A DNA stretch of 64,000 nucleotides from contig JARWSJ010000001.1 in assembly GCA_029906195.1 (NCBI GenBank), forward strand, positions 2,170,001 through 2,234,000. The letters run 5' to 3'. The stretch's first letter is position 1, and each line of letters starts with the position of its first letter. The stretch is from Chitinophagaceae bacterium 26-R-25 (GTDB lineage Bacteria; Bacteroidota; Bacteroidia; Chitinophagales; Chitinophagaceae). A program made the position numbers and the translations under genes. Shown here one piece after another: positions 34,531 through 41,398 of this stretch. The notes under the pieces were generated by a model. It had not been told where the DNA came from. It ran no database searches and worked only from the letters and a program-made list of their open reading frames with translations.

Positions 34531-35952
34531 TCAAATTGTTTCCGCGAACACGATCGCTTTTTTCAAAGCGCCCAGTTTGTTGTTTACTTCCTGCAATTCA
34601 TGTTCAGGATTGCTTGCAGATACCACCCCTGCACCACCCTGGTAAGTAAGCGTATTGTCTTTACTTAAGAATGTGCGGATCATAATCGCGTGGTTGCAAC
34701 TGCCATCGAATCCCATAAAACCAATGCCTCCGCCGTAATAGCTGCGGCTCGTTGGTTCGTACGAATCGATCAGTTGCATCGCTCTGATTTTTGGTGCTCC
34801 ACTCAAGGTACCTGCAGGAAAAGTTTTCGCAAGCAGTTCAAACGGATTGCTGTCAGGTCGCACTTTTCCGGTTACTTCACTTACCAAATGAATGACGTGT
34901 GAGTAGTATTGCACCTGTTTGTAATGAACCACCTGCACATCATCGCACAATCGGCTGAGATCGTTGCGGGCAAGATCCACCAGCATTACGTGCTCTGCAT
35001 TTTCTTTGGGATCATTTCTTAAACGCTCGGTTTCGCGTGCGTCAATTTCATCGTTGCCGGTTCTTTTGAAAGTGCCTGCAATAGGGTGTACAACCGCTTT
35101 GTCATTTTGTATGATCAGTTGCGCCTCGGGACTTGAGCCCATTAATTTATAATCGCCGTAATCGAAGAAGAACAAATAAGGAGAAGGATTGATGCTGCGA
35201 AGTGCGCGATACACATTGAATTCATCGCCGGTGAATTTCTGCTGGAATCTTCTGCTAAGAACGATCTGGAAGACATCTCCGCGGAAGCAGCTTTGAATAC
35301 CTTTCTTCACCATATCCATGTAATCAGCATCGCTCATGTTCTTTCCTTCTTCACCTTGTGCAGCAAATGGATAAACCGGAATGTCGCGGCTGCGTATCAG
35401 CGATTCTACAACACTGAGTTCACTTTCAATGCCGTCAATTTTATTTTCGCAAATGAACAGCTCATCTTTAAAATGATTGATGGCAATCACATATTGATAT
35501 AACCTGTATCGCATCAGCGGAATAGTTGGCTGCTGACCATTCCCAACATTTAGTTTTATTGTGTCAAAGAATTGCACCGCGTCAAAGGTGGTATAGCCAT
35601 ACAGTCCTTGTGCAAATCTTGCTTCTTTGAGCGTGCTTGAACCTTCCGTGATCTCAAAGCGCTTCATAAAGTTCCACAGGTGCTGCGGTACTTCTTCCGT
35701 CGTTTTGATGGGTAATTTTTCGGGGGACTGGCCGGGAAGTTTGAATTCCAGGCTTTCTTTAGACGTGATTTCCATTCCGGCGATTGCGTTGATGCCGATG
35801 AATGAGTAGCTGTTTTCTGCAACGTGGTGGTCAGTGCTTTCAAGAAGGATAGTGTCGCGAAACCTGTCCCTTAACCTGAGATAGATGCCTACTGGCGTAA
35901 ATACATCTGCCAGCATTTTTTTTACTTCCGTTCTTATTGCAATTCGTTTCAT
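34531..35952 (-). CDS. trpE: Anthranilate synthase component I
   Basis: The 473-residue chorismate-using enzyme has a C-terminal catalytic domain: FQIVLSRRFQQKF, PSPYLFFFDYGDYKLMGSSPEAQL, PIAGTFKRTGNDEIDA, LVDLARNDLSRLC and TFPAGTLSGAPKIRAMQLID. The N-terminal part carries LLESTDHHVAENSYSFIG, the segment that in relatives binds feedback tryptophan. It is the first structural gene of the cluster and lies about 170 bp after the trp attenuator terminator. Confidence 0.97.
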   Translation of the reverse strand: MKRIAIRTEVKKMLADVFTPVGIYLRLRDRFRDTILLESTDHHVAENSYSFIGINAIAGMEITSKESLEFKLPGQSPEKLPIKTTEEVPQHLWNFMKRFEITEGSSTLKEARFAQGLYGYTTFDAVQFFDTIKLNVGNGQQPTIPLMRYRLYQYVIAINHFKDELFICENKIDGIESELSVVESLIRSRDIPVYPFAAQGEEGKNMSDADYMDMVKKGIQSCFRGDVFQIVLSRRFQQKFTGDEFNVYRALRSINPSPYLFFFDYGDYKLMGSSPEAQLIIQNDKAVVHPIAGTFKRTGNDEIDARETERLRNDPKENAEHVMLVDLARNDLSRLCDDVQVVHYKQVQYYSHVIHLVSEVTGKVRPDSNPFELLAKTFPAGTLSGAPKIRAMQLIDSYEPTSRSYYGGGIGFMGFDGSCNHAIMIRTFLSKDNTLTYQGGAGVVSASNPEHELQEVNNKLGALKKAIVFAETI

Positions 35953-35993
35953 TCGGTCTCTTCAGTTTGTTTTTTGGTCGAATGGAGCCTTTG

Positions 35994-36041
35994 ATGTTTT
36001 CAATAATTATTGGATAGTAGAATAATAATTATTGAAAACAT
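35994..36041. repeat. AT-rich perfect hairpin between attenuator and trpE
   Basis: ATGTTTTCAATAATTATT (35994-36011) is exactly inverted at 36024-36041 around a 12-nt loop. It lies about 41 bp upstream of the trpE start within the leader transcript. It is too AT-rich for a classical terminator; it may protect or regulate the message. Confidence 0.8.
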
Positions 36042-36111
36042 GTCGGATTCATTCGGTGACTAATGGATGTTTTTTGACTGTTGTTTCTGATTTGCCTCGC
36101 TATCCGGAGCT

Positions 36112-36140
36112 AAATAAAAAAGCCCCGAATACTTCGGGGC
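36112..36140 (-). terminator. trp attenuator terminator
   Basis: On the minus strand GCCCCGAA (36133-36140) pairs with TTCGGGGC (36122-36129) around GTA and is followed by TTTTTTATTT. It lies 36 bp past the stop of the Trp-rich leader peptide and upstream of trpE. CTTCCGGGG in the leader coding region (about 36186-36194) can pair with CCCCGAAG of the 5' stem arm, forming an antiterminator. Confidence 0.88.
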
Positions 36141-36176
36141 CTGATATAATGCGTTTATATAAACATGAAAATGACA

Positions 36177-36239
36177 TTACACAACCCCGGAAGAGTTTGT
36201 ATGCCACCACCACTGAATATTTATTACTTGTTTTTTCAT
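36177..36239 (-). CDS. trpL: trp leader peptide with three tandem Trp codons
   Basis: A 20-codon ORF, MKKQVINIQWWWHTNSSGVV, has TGGTGGTGG at 36204-36212 followed by TAA. It lies directly before a GC-rich stem with a U-tract and upstream of trpE. This is the classic architecture of ribosome-mediated attenuation: a ribosome stalled at the Trp codons would leave the CTTCCGGGG segment free to pair with the terminator arm, while one reaching the stop would cover it. The peptide itself is expected to have no function. The reading was done by hand on the minus strand. Confidence 0.88.
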   Translation of the reverse strand: MKKQVINIQWWWHTNSSGVV

Positions 36240-36246
36240 TGCAAGG

Positions 36247-36278
36247 CAAAAATGAACCTCATTTTCCAAACCACCAAA
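36247..36278 (-). promoter_or_regulatory. Candidate trp operon promoter
   Basis: On the minus strand TTTG (36275-36278) and CATTTTTG (36247-36254) are spaced by 20 nt, close to the Bacteroidota consensus TTTG-N19-21-TAnnTTTG with one mismatch. The leader ATG lies only 7 nt beyond the -7 element, implying a very short or absent 5' untranslated region. Confidence 0.6.
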
Positions 36279-36309
36279 TTTTTTGAAAAGAATTTTAAGA
36301 ACCAGAGAA

Positions 36310-36400
36310 ACAATTAGATAATTTGAAAATTTGAAGATTTGAAAATGGGAAAGGCAGGAACGCTGATTCTCATGATTTTGATGATTGGTGAAGATTTGAG
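36310..36400. repeat. TTTGAAAA-word and CGCTGATTCTCATGATT repeat arms
   Basis: AATTTGAAAATTTGAAGATTTGAAAATG (36319-36346 region) and an AACGCTGATTCTCATGATTTTGATGATT arm (36359-36387 region) fill the space between the trp promoter and the YdeI-like gene. No gene is seen in 36240-36480. Confidence 0.7.
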
Positions 36401-36480
36401 TCTAAATATTGAACAGAAAGATTGCAGGTAATATGTTTGATGCCACACAAAAAGCATTTTCAACTTTCAACTTTCAATTC

Positions 36481-36987
36481 TCAACTATTCCTATCTCTCT
36501 CATAATGCAGCATCTCCGGATAAGTCATTCCATTGATCAGTGCGTGGACCACTTGAGCCGTTCTTTTGTCCTGGGTAGGACTTGTTTTTGCGGCCAATAT
36601 CCATTTCACAAAATAGTTTCTATGTGAGCCGGGGAGACTATTGAAGTAAGCAATTGCTTTAGGCTCGTCTTCGATGCATTCCATGAACCACGATGGAATT
36701 TCAAATGGTTTGTCTATTTCCATTATCACTATGAGTTTATCGCCCTTTCGCTTTTTGATTCCCCTACGCATAGTGGCGTTCAATGCCAGGATAAAATTGC
36801 CTTCACCCATCGGCAACAATGATGCCCCTTCAAACTCATAATTGTCCAGCTTTCCCTTGACACGAAATGTTTTTTTATTACCGGGCGAAAGTTTCTGCGC
36901 CAAAGCTGCGGGTACTTCAATGTAGGTCCAGCCGGTCTTTTCGCCCTGCGAGTCGAAGCGGTGAATAGTGGTGCTGAATTTTACCAT
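36481..36987 (-). CDS. DUF1905 / YdeI-OmpD-associated family protein
   Basis: The 168-residue cytosolic protein has an N-terminal DUF1905-like barrel (about 1-90, VKFSTTIHRFDSQGEKTGWTYIEVP). The C-terminal YdeI-type helical segment includes FMECIEDEPKAIAYFNSLPGSHRNYFVKWILAAKTSPTQDKRTAQVVHALINGM. YdeI proteins are linked to bacteriocin or stress protection in some bacteria; the biochemical role is unclear. The TGA stop is inside a TTTCAA-word repeat. Confidence 0.85.
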   Translation of the reverse strand: MVKFSTTIHRFDSQGEKTGWTYIEVPAALAQKLSPGNKKTFRVKGKLDNYEFEGASLLPMGEGNFILALNATMRRGIKKRKGDKLIVIMEIDKPFEIPSWFMECIEDEPKAIAYFNSLPGSHRNYFVKWILAAKTSPTQDKRTAQVVHALINGMTYPEMLHYERDRNS

Positions 36988-36989
36988 AG

Positions 36990-37075
36990 GCTAAAATTAA
37001 AAAGTAAAAATTCAAAAGTCAAAAATGGGGCAACAGCACGAACGTTTTGACTTTTTAATTTTTACTTTTTAATTT
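36990..37075. repeat. Inverted AAAGTCAAAA-word repeat
   Basis: The left arm (36992-37026) has AAATTAAAAAGTAAAAATTCAAAAGTC words. The right arm (37043-37075) is TTTTGACTTTTTAATTTTTACTTTTTAATTTTC. It lies between the divergent YdeI-like and GH3 genes. Confidence 0.8.
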
Positions 37076-37205
37076 TCTTGTACTTTTTTAATCATCGGGC
37101 TAAAATACCGTCAGCATTGGATTATAAAATTCAAACCGTCATTTGAAGCGACCAAACTTCTGTTTACATTAGTGCATTACAATAACCCAACCAACATTTT
37201 TACGA

Positions 37206-39446
37206 ATGAAACAGCTTGCTATCGCCACTGTGGGATTAATGCTATCTCACTTTTCCTTTGGGCAAACTCCTGCTGACAAACAAAAGGTAGAGTCACTTCT
37301 TAAACAAATGACGCTGGAAGAAAAAGTTGGCCAAATGACACAGGTTACACTCGGTGTTGTGGCTACTGCTGAAGACGGCGTGCTGGATCCTTCTGCCCTG
37401 AAAAAAGCAGTTGTTGATCATCGTGTCGGTTCTATTTTGAATGTAACAAACCACGCATTGTCGGTAGATCAATGGACCAAAGTGATCACGCAAATACAAG
37501 ATGAAGCAAAAAACAGTCGTTTAAAAATCCCTGTATTGTACGGACTTGATGGCATTCACGGTCAAACATATACTTTGGACGCAACACTGTTTCCTCAAAA
37601 TATAGGCATGGCCGCCACACGTAATCCTGAGCTTGCAAAAGCCGTTACGAAAGTCGCAGCGAAAGAATTGCGTGCTTCCGGTGTACGCTGGAACTTTGCG
37701 CCAGTGCTGGATCTTGGCCGTCAGCCTTTGTGGTCAAGATTTCCGGAGACATACGGTGAAGATGTCTACATCGGTAAAACGATGGGCGCAACGGTCATTA
37801 AAGCCTACGAGGAAGATGGACTACGCAATCCAACCGCTGTCGCAAGCTGTATGAAACATTACCTGGGCTACTCCGCTTCGCGAACCGGAAAGGACCGCAC
37901 TCCTATTTACATGCCGGAGATCGAAATGCGCGAATACTATTTGCCGCAATTCCGCGAAGCTGTGAAAGCAGGGGCTTCTACAGTGATGATCAATTCGAGT
38001 GAAATAAACGGCACACCGGTTCATGCAAGCAAATATTTGCTGACTGATGTTTTGCGCAAAGAACTCGGCTTTGAAGGCGTTGTAGTTACAGATTGGGAAG
38101 ATATTAAACGTCTCTACGACAGACATTTTGTTGCATCAACTCCAAGAGCTGCAGTCGCGATGGCCGTGAACGCAGGTATTGACATGAGCATGGTACCCAC
38201 TGATTTCTCTTTTTATGATCTGCTGATTGAAGCGGTAAAGAAAAATGAAGTTTCAATGACCCGTATTGATGATGCTGTTCGCAAAATACTTTTATTGAAA
38301 GCAAAGCTTGGTTTGTTCGACAACCCCTATCCAGAAAAAAATGCTGCAGCAAATTTCGGTAAACCGGAATATCAAGCACTGGCATTGGACGCTGCTCACG
38401 AAGCAATGACTTTGTTGAAAAACGATGGCAATATTTTACCTCTTCCTAAAGCCGCAAAAATATTGGTAGCGGGCCCGGCGGCACAAAGCATCAGCGCTTT
38501 GAATGGTTGCTGGAGCTACACATGGCAGGGAAAAGATGAAACATGGTATCCGAAAGACAGCAAGACAATCTTTCAAACGATCTCCGATAAAATTGGTGCG
38601 GCCAACGTAATCACTACAACAGCCAAAGGCTTTGATGCGCCGCAAAATTTTGATACTGCCGCTTTAAAAAACGCAGCCGCAAATGCTTCTGCAATCGTTT
38701 TATGCCTTGGCGAGAATGCTTATGCAGAAAGCCCTGGCAACATCACCGATCTTGCTTTGCCGGAGAACCAGATCAATTTAGCGAAGGCTGCCTGGGCTAC
38801 CGGCAAGCCTGTTATTCTTGTTTTAACAGAAGGAAGACCGCGTTTCATCACCAGCATCGAACCACAAATGAAGGGTGTGCTGATGGCTTACTGGAGCGGT
38901 AAAAAAACAGGTGAAGCGATTGCCGATGTTCTATTTGGCGATTACAATCCAAGCGGAAAATTACCTTACAGCTATCCTCGCAGCATGGGCGAGATAGTAA
39001 TGTATGATCGCAAGCCAACAGAAGAAATCCGGGAAATTTTCAACTCCGATATGACGATGGATGGTTATAAACCTTTGTTTGCTTTTGGAGCGGGTTTAAG
39101 CTATACCACTTTTGAATACGGGGATATTCAACTTAGCTCAAAAAAATTACAGGGTGCAGCTAAATTAACTGTCAGCATTACTGTAAAAAACACCGGAAGC
39201 CGCGACGGCAAGCACACTGTAGAACTTTACACGCATGATCAATATGCAAGCATTACACCTAACATGCAGCGCCTGAGAGCATTTCAAAAAATCGATCTAA
39301 AAGCAGGTGAAAGCAAAACGGTAACGTTTACTCTTGACAAAAATGACCTTGCATTTGTAAATGAAAAATTGAAGACCGTAACAGAAACCGGAGATTTTGA
39401 TGTAATGATAGGCAATAAAAAAGCGACTTTTACGTATATACAGTAG
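37206..39446 (+). CDS. Secreted glycoside hydrolase family 3 (second copy)
   Basis: The 746-residue GH3 enzyme has a signal peptide (LMLSHFSFGQ). Its N-terminal barrel contains KHYL at 217-220 and nucleophile Asp296 in VVTDWEDI. The C-terminal sandwich includes EAMTLLKNDGNILPLP and LCLGENAYAESPGNITDLALPENQ. A fibronectin-III-like tail closes it. It is clearly divergent from the GH3 at 116-2398, so a different glycoside is likely. Monocistronic, with a terminator about 40 bp downstream. Confidence 0.93.
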   Translation: MKQLAIATVGLMLSHFSFGQTPADKQKVESLLKQMTLEEKVGQMTQVTLGVVATAEDGVLDPSALKKAVVDHRVGSILNVTNHALSVDQWTKVITQIQDEAKNSRLKIPVLYGLDGIHGQTYTLDATLFPQNIGMAATRNPELAKAVTKVAAKELRASGVRWNFAPVLDLGRQPLWSRFPETYGEDVYIGKTMGATVIKAYEEDGLRNPTAVASCMKHYLGYSASRTGKDRTPIYMPEIEMREYYLPQFREAVKAGASTVMINSSEINGTPVHASKYLLTDVLRKELGFEGVVVTDWEDIKRLYDRHFVASTPRAAVAMAVNAGIDMSMVPTDFSFYDLLIEAVKKNEVSMTRIDDAVRKILLLKAKLGLFDNPYPEKNAAANFGKPEYQALALDAAHEAMTLLKNDGNILPLPKAAKILVAGPAAQSISALNGCWSYTWQGKDETWYPKDSKTIFQTISDKIGAANVITTTAKGFDAPQNFDTAALKNAAANASAIVLCLGENAYAESPGNITDLALPENQINLAKAAWATGKPVILVLTEGRPRFITSIEPQMKGVLMAYWSGKKTGEAIADVLFGDYNPSGKLPYSYPRSMGEIVMYDRKPTEEIREIFNSDMTMDGYKPLFAFGAGLSYTTFEYGDIQLSSKKLQGAAKLTVSITVKNTGSRDGKHTVELYTHDQYASITPNMQRLRAFQKIDLKAGESKTVTFTLDKNDLAFVNEKLKTVTETGDFDVMIGNKKATFTYIQ

Positions 39447-39485
39447 AAAAGGCCTCTTACGTCTCTAACCCATCCATTATAGTTT

Positions 39486-39514
39486 AGCCGTTGCAGCAAT
39501 GTAGCGGCTTTTTT
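39486..39514 (+). terminator. Intrinsic terminator of second GH3 gene
   Basis: AGCCGTT (39486-39492) pairs with AGCGGCT (39503-39509) with one GU pair, followed by six T. An inverted ATTCAGTT-word repeat (39516-39608) lies directly after it. Confidence 0.75.
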
Positions 39515-39515
39515 A

Positions 39516-39608
39516 ATAACTGAATAACTGAATGACTGAGTGGTTGAATGTCAAAATGCGAAATTGAATGTAAACTTCAGTTATTCAGTCATTCAGTTAT
39601 TCAGTTAA
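39516..39608. repeat. Inverted ATTCAGTT-word repeat
   Basis: Left arm AATAACTGAATAACTGAATG (39516-39535) and right arm CTTCAGTTATTCAGTCATTCAGTT (39574-39605 region) flank about 40 nt. It separates the convergent GH3 and cysM genes. Confidence 0.85.
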
Positions 39609-39631
39609 TAGACAAAAGAGCATGTGCAATA

Positions 39632-40513
39632 TTAATCAAAAAGGTCGGATGAAAGATACCTGTCTCCTCTGTCGCATACGATGAACACAATCACTCCGGA
39701 TTCTAATTCGTTTGCAAGTTGTATAGCTGCGTGAGCCGCGCCGCCACTGCTCATGCCGGCAAAGATGGCCTCTTCTTTGGCAAGGCGCTTCGTCATAGTA
39801 CGGGCTTCTTTTTCATCGAGTTCTATTATTCGATCAACCCTGCTGCGGTCAAATATTTTGGGTAAATATGCTTCTGGCCATTTGCGAATGCCGGGGATGC
39901 GCGAACCGTCTGTTGGCTGGCAACCCACTATCTGCACGTTTTGATTCTGTTCCTTTAAATATTTTGATACGCCCATGATCGTTCCGGTTGTTCCCATGGA
40001 GGAAACAAAGTGCGTGATCTTCTTATCGGTATCTCTCCATATTTCCGGGCCTGTTGTACGGTAGTGCATCATGTAGTTATCAGGGTTGCCAAATTGATTG
40101 AGCATCAGATAGCCGCCTTTTGCGACCTGCTCGTTTGCATAATCAATAGAGCCCTCCATAGATCTTTCTTTCGGTGTGAGAATCACTTTTGCTCCAAAGG
40201 CCTTCATAGTGGAAACCCTTTCCCTGGTAGCATCGTCCGGCATCACGAGTTCTATTTCCACACCAAACAGACTGGCGATCATTGCCAGTGCAATACCGGT
40301 GTTACCGCTGGTAGCTTCAATTAGTTTGATGCCCGGTTTTATTTCTCCCCTGTCCAGCGCCCCTTTGATCATGCCATAAGCCGCGCGGTCCTTCACGCTT
40401 CCACCAGGGTTATTACCTTCCAGCTTCGCATATACGGTGACGTTTTTATTGGTAGGAATATTCTTAAGCTCTACTAACGGTGTATTCCCTACTAAATCGA
40501 GTATACCTGCCAT
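39632..40513 (-). CDS. cysM: Cysteine synthase B
   Basis: The 293-residue PLP enzyme makes cysteine from O-acetylserine. The cofactor lysine is Lys41 in NPGGSVKDRAAYG. Other motifs are IEATSGNTGIALAM, STMKAFGAKVILT and GTTGTIMGVSKYL. The length and CysM-like tail (AIFAGMSSGGAAHAA, FIVCDRGDRYLSSDLFD) favour CysM over CysK. Monocistronic. Confidence 0.93.
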   Translation of the reverse strand: MAGILDLVGNTPLVELKNIPTNKNVTVYAKLEGNNPGGSVKDRAAYGMIKGALDRGEIKPGIKLIEATSGNTGIALAMIASLFGVEIELVMPDDATRERVSTMKAFGAKVILTPKERSMEGSIDYANEQVAKGGYLMLNQFGNPDNYMMHYRTTGPEIWRDTDKKITHFVSSMGTTGTIMGVSKYLKEQNQNVQIVGCQPTDGSRIPGIRKWPEAYLPKIFDRSRVDRIIELDEKEARTMTKRLAKEEAIFAGMSSGGAAHAAIQLANELESGVIVFIVCDRGDRYLSSDLFD

Positions 40514-40557
40514 AGTCTATTATTTTAATGGACTGCAAAATAAATTGAAAATGAAAT

Positions 40558-40712
40558 GCAGAACGCAGATTTTCATGATTGTCATGATTTATTATGATGA
40601 AGGAATGTTTTTGGGTATGTATGGTATCTTAAAGAGAGTAAGGCTTAAACAAAAGACCCATACTATAATAAACCAGCGCAAATCATGACGATCATGAAAA
40701 TCTGCGTTCCAT
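40558..40712. repeat. Inverted CGCAGATT/TCATGATT repeat before rnpB
   Basis: Left arm AACGCAGATTTTCATGATTG (40562-40581) and right arm CATGACGATCATGAAAATCTGCGTTCC (40685-40711 region) flank about 100 nt. It sits between the RNase P RNA 3' end and the cysM promoter region. Confidence 0.8.
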
Positions 40713-40726
40713 ACTAAAAAAAGTTG

Positions 40727-41073
40727 CTACAAACTCGTAAGCCGGATTCTGTTTTTACACTATCATTTATCTGTCCCGCGAATTACTTCCCGGGATCAAT
40801 CTGCCTACCCTCCGGCATCGGGCGAGCAGCCCTCAGGCGCCGGTATACGTGGCATTTCAGCATGCAAGGTTTACCCGCTGTATACATTACTGCATACGGC
40901 CGTGGGCTCTTACCCCACATTTTCACCTTTTTCCCGCGTGAGCAGGATAGTTATTTTCTGTGGCACTTTCTGTTGCTCCGATTGCTCGAAACACCCGGCT
41001 GTTCACCGGTGCATTTGCTCTATGCTGTCCAGACTTTCCTTACCGCAAGCGGTACGATAGTTCGGTTTGTAGC
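40727..41073 (-). ncRNA. rnpB: RNase P RNA (bacterial type A)
   Basis: About 347 nt. Helix P1 is formed by GCTACAAAC (40727-40735) and GTTTGTAGC (41065-41073). On the minus strand the conserved segments occur in order: GGAAAGTCTGGACAGC near the 5' end, GTGCCACAGAAA, GTAAGAGCCCAC, GCGGGTAAACC, and ACAGAATCCGGCTTAC near the 3' end. This is the catalytic RNA that matures tRNA 5' ends. An overlapping plus-strand ORF is only a shadow. Confidence 0.96.
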
Positions 41074-41398
41074 AAAGGCGAAATTACTAAATAATAGGGA
41101 AGCTGACTGAATTATGATTTTCAACGACCTCTACAAAGTCGAAATGCTTCATTCAATAAACACTAACAGCTTGTCATCCCGAGGAACGAGGGATCTGGGA
41201 CTGCCGCCGGCAGGTTGTTCGGGCAAGACTCAGATCCCTCGTTCCTCGGGATGACAAGCAACGGGTCGAATGTCTTTCGAACAGTCTTGGGACTTCAAGA
41301 GGTGAATACATCTGAAAAATTTATTTTCTGATATTAATAAAATAAGATACGTTTATCTAAATTAAATTTTAGGCTCATCTAAATATTTTTTTAGTTAA
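41074..41398. other. Intergenic region between rnpB and TonB receptor
   Basis: No gene is seen in this 325-bp gap. It holds a perfect 29-bp inverted repeat (41169-41197 with 41231-41259) of the TCATCCCGAGGAACGAGG family around a 33-nt spacer that contains its own small palindrome. Nearer the receptor the DNA is very AT-rich. It includes the promoter of the receptor, but no clear -33/-7 pair was found. Confidence 0.7.

Noticed and set aside
40724-41110. Plus-strand open frame of 128 codons
   Set aside because: It lies on the reverse complement of RNase P RNA; the structural RNA explains the sequence.
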